A stretch of 64,000 nt of DNA. It comes from Flavobacterium quisquiliarum (GTDB lineage: Bacteria; Bacteroidota; Bacteroidia; Flavobacteriales; Flavobacteriaceae). Below the pieces are notes generated by a model that was given only the letters and a program-made list of their open reading frames with translations, was not told the DNA's origin and ran no database searches. Shown here in pieces: positions 8,737 to 17,448 of the stretch. The stretch is taken from positions 1 to 64,000 of the forward strand of contig NZ_WWEM01000004.1 in NCBI RefSeq assembly GCF_019308285.1. The letters are read 5' to 3'. How positions within the stretch are numbered: position 1 is the first letter of the stretch; each line of letters opens with the position of its first letter. Made by a program: the position numbers and the translations under genes.

Positions 8737-11700
8737 ATGATAGAGTTATTTATCAAAAGAAAAATATTGTCATTAATCATCTCGGTAATGATAGTACTTT
8801 TGGGATTACTGGCGTTGTTCCAGCTTCCCATAACACAATTCCCCGACATTGTACCTCCGTCTGTTACAGTAACAGCAAAATATACAGGTGCCAACGCAGA
8901 AGTTTCAGCAGATGCCGTTGCACTTCCATTAGAAAGAGCTATCAATGGTGTTCCCGGAATGACGTATATGTCAACCGTAACTTCCAACGATGGTCTGACA
9001 CTTATTCAGGTTTTCTTTGAAGTAGGAACCGATCCCGATCTGGCTGCCGTAAACGTTCAGAACAGAGTAACCACGATTCTGGACGAACTTCCAGAAGAGG
9101 TAATTCGTGCCGGAGTTACCACCGAAAAAGAGGTAAACAGTATGTTGATGTACTTAAATATTACGAGTACAGACAAAACTCAGGACGAACAGTTTATCTT
9201 CAACTTTACCGATATTAATATCCTGCAGGAATTAAAACGTATTGATGGTGTCGGTCGTGCCGAAATCATGGGACAAAAAGAATATTCGATGCGTGTCTGG
9301 CTGGATCCGCAAAAGATGCTTTCCTATAATATTTCAGCAAACGAAGTAATTAATTCCCTTCAAAAACAAAATATTTCTGCTGCGCCGGGTAAAGTCGGCG
9401 AAGGTTCAGGACAATTGAATAATGAATTGCAATATGTGATTAAATACGGCGGGAAATTCTTCCAGCCAAAACAATATGAAGAAATCGCTTTAAGAGCCAA
9501 TCCAGACGGAACAATCTTAAGATTAAAAGACATATCCAACATCGAATTTGGCGCAATGAGTTACGGAATGGTTTCTAAAACCGACGGAAAACCTTCTGCT
9601 TCGATTATGTTGAAACAACGTCCGGGTTCTAACGCTTCTGAGGTAATTGCCAGCGTAAAAGCAAAAATGGCTGAATTGAAAGATTCTTCTTTTCCTCCGG
9701 GAATGGAATTTAATATTGCTTATGACGTTTCCCGTTTTCTTGACGCTTCAATTCATGAAGTAATCCGAACATTAATTGAAGCATTTATTCTGGTAGCCTT
9801 TGTGGTTTTCATCTTCCTGCAAGATTGGAGATCGACATTAATTCCAGTATTAGCAGTTCCTGTTGCGCTTATTGGTTCGTTTACTTTTATGTCGATGATG
9901 GGATTCTCGATCAACTTATTGACACTTTTCGCTCTAGTACTTTCCATCGGAATTGTGGTGGATAACGCCATTGTCGTCGTCGAAGCCGTTCACGTAAAAA
10001 TATCTGAAGAACATATGTCGCCAATGGACGCTACAATCAGCGCTATGAAAGAAATCACCGGAGCTGTAATTGCGATTACCATTGTCATGGCTGCGGTATT
10101 TATTCCGGTAGCGTTTTTGAGCGGTCCAGTTGGAGTTTTCTACAGGCAGTTCTCTTTAACAATGGCCATTAGTATCGTGATTTCGGGAGTTAACGCGCTT
10201 ACACTTACTCCTGCCCTTTGTGCCATTATGCTGAAAGCACACGATCCGAATAAAGAAAAGAAGTCATTAATCGATCGCTTTTTTCACAGATTCAATCATT
10301 GGTTTGATAATGTTACTTCAAAATACATTAAAGTCTTGGTAAAATTTGCGGATCGAGGTGCTGTAACTATTGGATTATTAGTACTCTTTTGTTTTCTAAC
10401 TTGGGGAACAAGCAAGTTTTTGCCTTCAGGATTTATTCCGTCTGAAGATCAGGGAATGGTTTATGTGAGCGTTACAACGCCACAGGGAGCAACCGTTGAA
10501 CGTACCGAAAAAGTATTAGACGAAGTAACCAAAATTGCAAAAGGAATTAAAGGAGTTGATAATGTTACGACTCTTGCCGGATACAGCATTGTAACTGAAA
10601 TTGCCGGAGCATCATATGGTATGGGAATGATCAACTTAAAAGACTGGAGTGATCGTGATATTTCTGTAACCGATTTTATTGCTGAGCTTGGCGAAAAAAC
10701 AAAAGGAATTACCGATGCTCAAATCGAAATTTTTGCACCGCCAACTGTTCCTGGTTTTGGTAATACAAGCGGTTTTGAGCTTCGATTATTAGATAAATCC
10801 GGAGGAGGTATTACGAATACAGATGAAGTGACAAAAAACTTCATCAAGGAATTAAATGCTTCACCTGAAATTCAGAACTCTTTCACCAGTTTTGATGCTA
10901 CTTTCCCGCAGTATTTAATTCATATTGATTATGATTTAGCCGCCAAAAAAGGAATTTCTGTAGACAATGCCATGGCAACCTTACAGACAATGTTAGGATC
11001 TTTTTATGCGACCAACTTTATCCGTTTTTCTCAAATGTATAAAGTAATGGTTCAGGCAAGTCCGCAGTTTAGAAAAAATCCAGAAAGCATTTTGGATATG
11101 TATTTGAAAAATGAAGCTGGCGAAATGGTTCCATTCTCTACTTTTATTAAATTGGAAAGAGTATACGGCCCAGAAGTTTTAACACGATACAACATGTATA
11201 TGTCGGCTATGATTAACGGAGAACCTGCCGAAGGTTACAGTTCCGGAGAAGCTATTGCAGCTGTAGAAAGAATTGCGGCAGAAAAACTGCCAAGCCGTTT
11301 TGAAGTGGAATGGTCTGGTATGACGCGTGAAGAGATTCTATCTGGTAACCAAACGATTTACATTTTTGCGCTTTGTATACTATTTGTATACTTGTTACTT
11401 GCCGCACAATACGAGAGCTTATTGCTTCCTTTCCCAGTATTACTAAGTCTTCCTGTTGGAGTTTTTGGCTCTTATCTGGCATTAGTTGCAGTTGGTTTAG
11501 ACAATAACATTTATGCTCAGGTCGCACTCGTCATGCTGATTGGTCTGCTCGCCAAAAATGCCATTTTGATTGTAGAATTTGCTATGGCGCAGAACAAAAT
11601 CGGACGTGATATTGTCGAAGCCGCAATTGAAGGCGCAAGGCTTCGTTTCAGACCTATTTTGATGACTTCTTTTGCTTTTATTTCTGGGTTGATTCCGTTA

Positions 11701-11853
11701 TGTATCGCTACAGGTGCAGGTGCTGTGGGTAACCGTTCTATTGGTACGGCCGCTGCGGGCGGAATGTTAATTGGAACTGTGTTTGGTTTGGTGATTATTC
11801 CAGGACTTTACATCGTATTTGCCAAACTTGAAAAACGAATGAGCAAATCTTAA
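8737..11853 (+). CDS. RND multidrug efflux permease (HAE1 family, AcrB-like)
   Basis: 1038 aa, the normal length for HAE1 pumps. TM1 is at residues 10-28, followed by a large periplasmic loop (QLPITQFPDIVPPSVTV). The TM4 proton-relay segment GIVVDNAIVVVE carries the family Asp, and the TM10 segment GLLAKNAILIVEFA carries the family Lys. The second half repeats the porter and docking layout. It is an inner-membrane proton-driven exporter acting with the adaptor upstream and the TolC-like factor downstream. The HAE1-type motifs favour drugs or amphiphiles over heavy metals. No frameshift or missing key residue was seen. Confidence 0.96.
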   Translation: MIELFIKRKILSLIISVMIVLLGLLALFQLPITQFPDIVPPSVTVTAKYTGANAEVSADAVALPLERAINGVPGMTYMSTVTSNDGLTLIQVFFEVGTDPDLAAVNVQNRVTTILDELPEEVIRAGVTTEKEVNSMLMYLNITSTDKTQDEQFIFNFTDINILQELKRIDGVGRAEIMGQKEYSMRVWLDPQKMLSYNISANEVINSLQKQNISAAPGKVGEGSGQLNNELQYVIKYGGKFFQPKQYEEIALRANPDGTILRLKDISNIEFGAMSYGMVSKTDGKPSASIMLKQRPGSNASEVIASVKAKMAELKDSSFPPGMEFNIAYDVSRFLDASIHEVIRTLIEAFILVAFVVFIFLQDWRSTLIPVLAVPVALIGSFTFMSMMGFSINLLTLFALVLSIGIVVDNAIVVVEAVHVKISEEHMSPMDATISAMKEITGAVIAITIVMAAVFIPVAFLSGPVGVFYRQFSLTMAISIVISGVNALTLTPALCAIMLKAHDPNKEKKSLIDRFFHRFNHWFDNVTSKYIKVLVKFADRGAVTIGLLVLFCFLTWGTSKFLPSGFIPSEDQGMVYVSVTTPQGATVERTEKVLDEVTKIAKGIKGVDNVTTLAGYSIVTEIAGASYGMGMINLKDWSDRDISVTDFIAELGEKTKGITDAQIEIFAPPTVPGFGNTSGFELRLLDKSGGGITNTDEVTKNFIKELNASPEIQNSFTSFDATFPQYLIHIDYDLAAKKGISVDNAMATLQTMLGSFYATNFIRFSQMYKVMVQASPQFRKNPESILDMYLKNEAGEMVPFSTFIKLERVYGPEVLTRYNMYMSAMINGEPAEGYSSGEAIAAVERIAAEKLPSRFEVEWSGMTREEILSGNQTIYIFALCILFVYLLLAAQYESLLLPFPVLLSLPVGVFGSYLALVAVGLDNNIYAQVALVMLIGLLAKNAILIVEFAMAQNKIGRDIVEAAIEGARLRFRPILMTSFAFISGLIPLCIATGAGAVGNRSIGTAAAGGMLIGTVFGLVIIPGLYIVFAKLEKRMSKS

Positions 11854-11863
11854 TGCGTAATTT

Positions 11864-12001
11864 TTAAACACATAGAATCATAGAATTTAGATAATCTAAA
11901 AAGGCGTTTCATTAGCATAAATACACATAGCTATGTGTTAGAAACTAGTTTCTTTCAACCCCCTTATCCATAAGAAAAAATCTATGTTTCTATGTGTTTA
12001 A
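11864..12001. repeat. Dispersed palindromic repeat, family A, full copy 1
   Basis: 138 bp between the RND pump and the outer-membrane factor. The ends are inverted repeats, TTAAACACATAG and CTATGTGTTTAA. The interior holds AAAGGCGTTTCA, then ACACATAGCTATGTGT, then AAACTAGTTTCTTTC. Related copies or fragments start at 14651, 16568, 24212, 39799, 53249 and 61013. It lies inside an apparent operon and would be transcribed as a long hairpin. Confidence 0.85.
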
Positions 12002-12041
12002 TGAAAATTTTACGCAAAGGATTGATAAATAAATATAAACA

Positions 12042-13520
12042 ATGAAAGAGATATTAAATCCATATAAAATTTTGAATCAGAATAAGATCAGTGCTTTTGT
12101 TTTAACCGGAACGCTTCTTTTAACAGCATGTTCTGCACCTAAAGTCAGTGATAAACTAACTGCTGCAAAACTACCCGAACAATTTGATGCCAAACGAACT
12201 TCTGATACTTCTAAACCTTTTATTCCGCTGCAAACGGAAACCTATTTTAAAGATCCAAAACTGGAGCAGTTATTAAAAAAAGCCGTGGCTCAAAATCCTG
12301 ATTATTTAATTATGCAGGAAAGAATTTTGATTGCCAATTCCCATTTAAAAGTAGCAAAAATGGCACTGCTTCCCTCTTTAGATCTTGCCGTTGATGCTTC
12401 GGGAACGCATTACGGAAAATATACGATGGACGGTGTTGGAAATTACGATACCAACTTTTCGCAAAATATTACCGAAAAACAAAGAATCAATGAAGACGTC
12501 ACTCCTAACCTATTTTTAGGCGGGAAAGTTTCTTGGGAAGCGGATATCTGGGGAAAACTAAGCAACCGTAAAAAAGCAGCACAACAGCGTTTCTTTGCAT
12601 CACAGCAAGGAATGAGACTTTTGCAGACCAGACTTTTAAGCGATATTGCCGATTTGTATTTTAAATTAATCGCCTTAGACAAACAAGCTGCGATTTACGA
12701 TAACAACCTTAAAACACAAGAAAGAGCATTAGAAATTGTTTCGGCACAAAGATCGGTTGGAAAGGCTACGGAACTAGCTGTACAACAGTTTAATGCACAA
12801 AACAATAATATTCATGCCGAAGCTTCGGAACTAAAATTAAGCATTGATCAAACGGAAAAAGCTTTATTGACGCTTTTGGGACAATATGGCGGAACGGTTG
12901 AGAGAAGCAGTGATTTCCTGGCAGGTCATTTAGAAGTTTTAAATCAGCAGATAAGTGTTGATTCTATCATTCACAAAAGACCGGATGTGTCTGAGGCTTA
13001 TTTCGAATTATTAGCCAGCAACGCAGATGCTAAGTCTGCAAGAGCAGCCTTCTTCCCGACTGTAAACTTGGGAGGTTATGCAGGTTTCAATTCGTTTTCT
13101 TTCAATACCATTTTTGACGCGGGATCTTTTGCCTGGCAGATTCTTGGCGGATTAACAGCCCCTGTTTTTAATAAAGGACAAATCAAACAAGAATATTACG
13201 TTTCGAACAGAAAACAGGAAATTTCTTTTCTACAATATCAAAATGCGGTTACTACAGCTTATAACGAATTGAGCGCTTTATTGCATAGAAATGAAGCTTT
13301 TGAAGAGGTTTTGAAATATAAAACCAACGAAATTGATCATTTAGAAATTGCTGTAAATGTTTCGAACGATTTGTATTTAAGCGGTTATGCCAATTATCTT
13401 GAAATCATTAATGCGCAGAAAAACAAGCTGCAGGCAGAACTTGATTTTGTAGACATTCAGCTGAAAAATGCAAACTCTCAGGTGTTGCTTTACAAAGCTT
13501 TAGGAGGTGGAATTAATTAG
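12042..13520 (+). CDS. TolC-like outer-membrane efflux lipoprotein (NodT family)
   Basis: 492 aa. Lipobox LLTACS places the lipidated Cys at residue 30. Two OEP repeats follow, with long coiled-coil helices (about residues 75-290 and 300-485). Family signatures include VSWEADIWGKLSNRKKAA and the second-repeat HKRPDVSEAYFELLASNADA. NodT-type factors trimerise into the outer-membrane exit duct of tripartite pumps. The gene follows the RND permease after a 188-nt gap occupied by a family A repeat and is followed by a strong terminator, so it closes the operon. Confidence 0.94.
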   Translation: MKEILNPYKILNQNKISAFVLTGTLLLTACSAPKVSDKLTAAKLPEQFDAKRTSDTSKPFIPLQTETYFKDPKLEQLLKKAVAQNPDYLIMQERILIANSHLKVAKMALLPSLDLAVDASGTHYGKYTMDGVGNYDTNFSQNITEKQRINEDVTPNLFLGGKVSWEADIWGKLSNRKKAAQQRFFASQQGMRLLQTRLLSDIADLYFKLIALDKQAAIYDNNLKTQERALEIVSAQRSVGKATELAVQQFNAQNNNIHAEASELKLSIDQTEKALLTLLGQYGGTVERSSDFLAGHLEVLNQQISVDSIIHKRPDVSEAYFELLASNADAKSARAAFFPTVNLGGYAGFNSFSFNTIFDAGSFAWQILGGLTAPVFNKGQIKQEYYVSNRKQEISFLQYQNAVTTAYNELSALLHRNEAFEEVLKYKTNEIDHLEIAVNVSNDLYLSGYANYLEIINAQKNKLQAELDFVDIQLKNANSQVLLYKALGGGIN

Positions 13521-13583
13521 TTTATATATTGGTTAAAAATTGTTTGAGCTTTTTTAATTAATTCATTTTGCTGGCAATTTTAT

Positions 13584-13618
13584 ATCCCATCCGCCCCCAA
13601 CGGATGGGATTTTTTTTG
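13584..13618 (+). terminator. Rho-independent terminator of the RND operon
   Basis: Perfect 10-bp stem ATCCCATCCG / CGGATGGGAT with a 7-nt loop followed by a T run. It lies 64 nt after the outer-membrane factor stop. Confidence 0.9.
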
Positions 13619-13681
13619 ATTGAAATTTTCTGTTCCGCATTACAACACTTACCTTTATTCCAAATTCCTAAAATAGCTCAG

Positions 13682-14242
13682 ATGGATATTTCCACTATTC
13701 TTGACAACATCTATAAACTGCCAGAACAATCACGGCTTGCGCTGCAAAACAATGTCACAGAAATTGCTTTCCCAAAAGGACATATTTTACTAAAAGCCAA
13801 CAAAGTAGAATCGAATATTTATTTGATAAAAAAGGGATTAGTAAGAGCATTTGTAGATCGTGATAACGAAGTTACATTCTGGTTTGGAAAAGAGGGCGAA
13901 ACAGTGCTTTCTATGAAAAGTTATGTAGAAGAACAACCAGGATATGAAAGCATCGAACTATTGGAAGACTGTGAATTGTATGAACTCAAAACAGAAAATC
14001 TAAAAAAACTCTTCGAACAGGACGTTCATATCGCCAACTGGGGAAGAAAATTTGCCGAAAAAGAATTAATAAAAACCGAAGAACGATTGATTTCGAAACA
14101 ATTCAAAAATGCTTCCGAACGTTATCTCGAATTGATGAAAGATCATCCTGAATTGCTTCAGAGAGTTCAGTTAGGACATATTGCCTCTTATCTTGGTATT
14201 ACTCAAGTCAGTCTTAGCAGAATCAGGGCTGAACTAAAATAA
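13682..14242 (+). CDS. Crp/Fnr-family transcriptional regulator
   Basis: 186 aa from the ATG (MDISTILDNIYKLPEQS). An in-frame TTG further upstream would place the terminator inside the gene, so I prefer the ATG. The cyclic-nucleotide-binding-like beta barrel covers about residues 25-115 (GHILLKANKVESNIYLIKKG). The C-terminus carries the HTH region (HIASYLGITQVSLSRIRAELK). There is no N-terminal Cys cluster for an Fe-S centre, and the cNMP contact residues are not evident, so the ligand is unknown. It lies 72 nt upstream of an SMR exporter on the same strand and is a plausible regulator of it. Confidence 0.9.
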   Translation: MDISTILDNIYKLPEQSRLALQNNVTEIAFPKGHILLKANKVESNIYLIKKGLVRAFVDRDNEVTFWFGKEGETVLSMKSYVEEQPGYESIELLEDCELYELKTENLKKLFEQDVHIANWGRKFAEKELIKTEERLISKQFKNASERYLELMKDHPELLQRVQLGHIASYLGITQVSLSRIRAELK

Positions 14243-14314
14243 TTTCATTTTTTATCATTTGTTAAATTTTTTCTGAATTTCAAAAGGGAACTTTGCACCA
14301 TAAAATTTAACTCT

Positions 14315-14641
14315 ATGAACTGGATTATTCTAATCATTGCAGGGCTTTTTGAAGTAGCCTTTGCCTCATGTCTTGGAAAAGCAAAAACAACTACAGGAAC
14401 AGAAATGTATTATTGGTATATTGGTTTCTTCATATCGCTAACTGTTAGTATGCTTTTATTAATGAAAGCGACTGAAACATTACCACTAGGAACAGCTTAT
14501 GCAGTCTGGACAGGAATTGGTGCTGTAGGAACGGTTTTGGTTGGCATTTTTATCTTTAAAGAACCTGCTGCTTTCTGGAGACTGTTTTTTCTAGCTACTT
14601 TGGTTGGGTCTATTGTGGGATTAAAGGCGGTTTCTCATTGA
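14315..14641 (+). CDS. SMR-family exporter, SugE/Gdx type
   Basis: 108 aa with four transmembrane helices. Glu13 in TM1 (AGLFEVAFA) is the essential proton and substrate residue of small multidrug resistance proteins. The segment LPLGTAYAVWTGIGAVGT is the form typical of the SugE/Gdx guanidinium exporter branch rather than the EmrE branch. The family works as an antiparallel dimer in the inner membrane. No guanidine riboswitch is evident in the 72-nt upstream gap, so control may be through the neighbouring Crp/Fnr gene. Confidence 0.9.
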   Translation: MNWIILIIAGLFEVAFASCLGKAKTTTGTEMYYWYIGFFISLTVSMLLLMKATETLPLGTAYAVWTGIGAVGTVLVGIFIFKEPAAFWRLFFLATLVGSIVGLKAVSH

Positions 14642-14650
14642 TTTTTTCTT

Positions 14651-14735
14651 TTAAACACATAGAAACATAGATTTTTTTTTGTTGGAATTTCAAAAAAGGT
14701 AAAAGAAAAAACAAGTTTTCACGCATAGCATATTG
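14651..14735. repeat. Family A repeat, truncated copy 2
   Basis: Begins TTAAACACATAGAAACATAG and continues with ACAAGTTTTCACGCATAGC, which matches the left half of the copy at 16568. The right half is missing. It directly follows the SMR gene. Confidence 0.7.
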
Positions 14736-14770
14736 AATTCTCCTCTTGAAATTTTTCCTCAATCTTGTTA

Positions 14771-14863
14771 ATTCCGAATGAGGAATCTCAGTAAGTAACT
14801 CGCCAAAGATTGGAATAACTTTACGGAATATTGTCGCGGAGATTCCTCCTTCGTCGGAATGAC
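14771..14863. repeat. Family B REP-like repeat, copy 1
   Basis: About 93 bp with inverted ends, GAGGAATCTC at the left and GAGATTCCTCCTTCG at the right. It contains AACTCGCCAAAGATTGGAA, which is shared almost exactly with copy 2 at 14912. It overlaps a spurious open frame. Confidence 0.75.
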
Positions 14864-14911
14864 AATCTTTGTGGTTACTATGTGTTTAGTTACTTAATTT
14901 CAAGTCTGGTA

Positions 14912-15010
14912 TGTCATTCCGACGAAGGAGGAATCTCCGTAAGAAGCTCGCCAAAGATTGGAATAACCATGAGGAATACTGTTGTAAAAATTCTTCCTTT
15001 CGGAATGACA
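14912..15010. repeat. Family B REP-like repeat, copy 2
   Basis: Begins TGTCATTCCGACGAAGGAGG and ends CTTTCGGAATGACA, an imperfect inverted repeat. The interior CTCGCCAAAGATTGGAATAAC is shared with copy 1. The 14642-15197 gap holds only repeats, a terminator and a promoter-like box; I see no gene in it. Confidence 0.75.
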
Positions 15011-15056
15011 AATTGCACGTAAAACTTTGACAAAGTTCTTCAAGTCAAAAATAGAT

Positions 15057-15091
15057 AAATAAGCGAAATACAACATTTCGCTTATTTTTTG
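15057..15091 (+). terminator. Intrinsic terminator-like hairpin
   Basis: Stem AAATAAGCGAAAT / ATTTCGCTTATTT with a 5-nt loop and a following T run. It lies between the repeat cluster and the acetyltransferase gene and would insulate the latter. Confidence 0.75.
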
Positions 15092-15197
15092 CCTAAATTT
15101 TATTAATGCATTTTTAGCATCACATGATAAAAAAATAGCATTTTACCACATTATTCTCTCTTCTATCTTTGTCATCAAATAAAGATTAAATTAAAAC

Positions 15198-15644
15198 ATG
15201 ACATTCAGCCATTTCATTAAATCATTTGACGAATTAACCAATCACGAAATGTATGCTATGCTTCGTTTAAGAAGCGAAGTTTTTGTTGTAGAACAAAACT
15301 GTCCTTATCAGGATTTAGACAACAAAGACCAAAAAGGTTTTCACTTACTATATTATGTTGATAATGAATTGGCAGGCGTTACCCGCTTACTTCCTAAAGG
15401 GATATCTTATGAAGAAATTTCGATAGGACGAGTTGTAATCGCTCAAACACATCGCGGATTAGGTTTAGGCGTAAAACTAATGGAAGCTTCTATCAAAGGT
15501 TGTGAAGAAAAATTTGGAAAAGGTGCGATACGAATTAGCGCACAATATCATTTATCTAAATTCTATCAGTCGCTTGGATTTGTAGAACAAGGGAAAGTGT
15601 ATGATGAAGATGGAATTCCGCATATCGGAATGCTGAGAGCTTAA
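15198..15644 (+). CDS. ElaA-like GNAT N-acetyltransferase
   Basis: 148 aa GNAT fold. The N-terminus LRLRSEVFVVEQNCPYQDLD is the signature of the ElaA branch. The acetyl-CoA loop is read in AQTHRGLGLGVKLMEAS (Q/RxxGxG/A type). The substrate of ElaA proteins is not established. A TATCTTTG box at 15164-15171 fits the Bacteroidota -7 consensus and lies 27 nt before the ATG. The gene is convergent with the LysR gene, with only 3 nt between the stops and no terminator. Confidence 0.88.
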   Translation: MTFSHFIKSFDELTNHEMYAMLRLRSEVFVVEQNCPYQDLDNKDQKGFHLLYYVDNELAGVTRLLPKGISYEEISIGRVVIAQTHRGLGLGVKLMEASIKGCEEKFGKGAIRISAQYHLSKFYQSLGFVEQGKVYDEDGIPHIGMLRA

Positions 15645-15647
15645 CAA

Positions 15648-16511
15648 TTACGGGATAATCAGCTTTAAAACGTTGGCTAAAACAAGATTGTGGTCTTCTA
15701 TTCTCCAATTGATATACAAATCGGTTTCTAGCGGTAATTTGATAAATCGAATCCCTGAAATTTCATGATAAACGTAAGAATCTGGTAGAATGGCAATTCC
15801 AAGTCCTTTTCGAACCAAAGCAATAATAGCTGATCCAAATTCAGAGTGAAGATAAACCTCTGGAGCATTTTCAAAAGAGTTGAATAATCGCTGAATTAAA
15901 TCGCTGTAACTGCTGCCTTCATCGTTTGTTGGCAATATGAATTTCTGGGAAGCTAGCGTTTCTTTGGTAAGATCTTTGGGTGTTCGATACGGATGATTTT
16001 CGGGAACAACAATAGCGAGATGATCGGTATGGATTTTTTCAGAATGAATATCTTTTGCAGTATTAATATCTCTGGTAATCGCTAAATCAATTTTATAATT
16101 GCGAAGGTATTCCTGCTGATTTTCATACAATACCTGAACTAGTTTGATTTTTAGTTTAGGAAATGCATCAGAAATACGAGATAAAATATCAGGCATCAAT
16201 GAAGCCGAAATAGAATCGGGATGTGCAATGGTAATGGTTCCGCTTTCGCCCAACTGAATCTGCCGAGCCGATTGATGGATGTATTCGAGTTTACTCATTT
16301 CGACTTCCCATTTTTCTTTCAAAAACTGGCCGGCCGCTGTGAGCTTGACATTCCGTTTATTGCGTTCAAACAGCTGAACGCCAAGCTGATTTTCAAGCGA
16401 TTGAATCTGACGGCTTAAAGCAGACTGTGTGATATTCATTTTTCCGGCTGTATTCCAGAAATGAAGTTCACGAGATAAGGCTAAAAAATATTTAATTTGC
16501 TGTAAATCCAT
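15648..16511 (-). CDS. LysR-family transcriptional regulator
   Basis: 287 aa. The winged HTH lies at residues 1-60 (MDLQQIKYFLALSRELHFWN, then ITQSALSRQIQSLENQLG). The effector-binding domain follows from about residue 90 (GESGTITIAHPDSISASLMP). Such proteins usually control a divergent gene. The nearest divergent gene is the acetyltransferase at 16748, across 236 nt that contain a complete family A repeat, so the target is uncertain. Confidence 0.92.
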   Translation of the reverse strand: MDLQQIKYFLALSRELHFWNTAGKMNITQSALSRQIQSLENQLGVQLFERNKRNVKLTAAGQFLKEKWEVEMSKLEYIHQSARQIQLGESGTITIAHPDSISASLMPDILSRISDAFPKLKIKLVQVLYENQQEYLRNYKIDLAITRDINTAKDIHSEKIHTDHLAIVVPENHPYRTPKDLTKETLASQKFILPTNDEGSSYSDLIQRLFNSFENAPEVYLHSEFGSAIIALVRKGLGIAILPDSYVYHEISGIRFIKLPLETDLYINWRIEDHNLVLANVLKLIIP

Positions 16512-16567
16512 TGATGCAATTTACGCATTTATTAGGAGATAAAACCCTGTTAGACGCATCAAAAAAA

Positions 16568-16710
16568 TTAAAACACATAGAAACATAGTTTTTCTTGTGT
16601 CTAAAAAGAAATCAAAAGAAACAAGTTTCCACACATAGCTAAACTATGTGAATTTAAAACAAGTGAAACGCCTTTTAACGTTAGTAAAATCTATGTTTCT
16701 ATGTGTTTAA
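16568..16710. repeat. Family A repeat, full copy 3 (inverted orientation)
   Basis: 143 bp starting TTAAAACACATAG and ending CTATGTTTCTATGTGTTTAA. Inside are ACAAGTTTCC, ACACATAGCTAAACTATGTG and CAAGTGAAACGCCTTTTAA. The order is reversed relative to the copy at 11864. It fills most of the LysR/GNAT intergenic space. Confidence 0.85.
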
Positions 16711-16747
16711 AATTAGTTGTGCATAACAAATCATTAAATAATAAAAA

Positions 16748-17266
16748 ATGAATTTATTAGAAATAAAAAAAGCAACTGTAAAAGATTTAAATGAACTTCA
16801 AATAATTGGAAGACAAACTTTTTTAGAAACATTCGCAGACGTTAACAGCGAAGAAAATATGATCAAATACTTGGAAGAAAGCTTTGCTGATGAAAAATTG
16901 ACAGCAGAACTTAATAATCCTAATTCGTATTTCTACTTAGCTGTTTTAGAGAATAACGTTATCGGCTATTTAAAACTAAATACTGGAAATGCACAAACTG
17001 AAAAACAAGACAGCAATGCTCTTGAAATCGAACGCATATATGTAGCAAAAGAATTTCATGGCAAAAAGGTTGCGCAGACATTGTATGCACAAGCTTTAGA
17101 AACTGCTGAAAAACTGAAAGCTACTTATATCTGGCTTGGCGTTTGGGAAAAGAATTTTAGAGCCGTAAGTTTTTATACCAAGAATGGTTTTATTCAATTC
17201 GATACTCATATTTTCCGATTGGGAGATGATGAACAAACCGATTTATTGATGAAAAAGACTTTGTAA
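16748..17266 (+). CDS. GNAT-family N-acetyltransferase
   Basis: 172 aa GNAT domain. The N-terminal strand-helix reads ATVKDLNELQIIGRQTFLET. The core reads IERIYVAKEFHGKKVAQTLY with a K/G-rich acetyl-CoA loop, followed by WLGVWEKNFRAVSFYTKNGF. The WLGVWE...A..FY pattern resembles PaiA-type polyamine acetyltransferases, but the substrate is not fixed by the sequence. A family B repeat follows downstream, then the EamA transporter. Confidence 0.87.
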   Translation: MNLLEIKKATVKDLNELQIIGRQTFLETFADVNSEENMIKYLEESFADEKLTAELNNPNSYFYLAVLENNVIGYLKLNTGNAQTEKQDSNALEIERIYVAKEFHGKKVAQTLYAQALETAEKLKATYIWLGVWEKNFRAVSFYTKNGFIQFDTHIFRLGDDEQTDLLMKKTL

Positions 17267-17296
17267 ACTTTGAAAAAGTTTCTTTTCTGTCTAGTT

Positions 17297-17400
17297 TGTC
17301 ATTCTGACGAAGGAAGAATCTCCGTAAGTGGCTCTATAAAGATTGTCGATCCTGATTGCGGAGTTTCTTGTGAAGATTCTTCCTTCATCAGAATGACAAT
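17297..17400. repeat. Family B REP-like repeat, copy 3
   Basis: Starts TGTCATTCTGACGAAGGAAG and ends TCCTTCATCAGAATGACA, near-perfect inverted ends. It contains AATCTCCGTAAGTGGCTC, like copy 2. It lies between the acetyltransferase and the EamA gene. Confidence 0.78.
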
Positions 17401-17448
17401 ATTGGGGGAAATTTTTAAAATAACAATAAAAAATCTACAAAAACACAA

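Noticed and set aside
14831..15022. 63-aa open frame
   Set aside because: It lies across two family B repeats and reads repeat sequence (VCHSDEGGIS).
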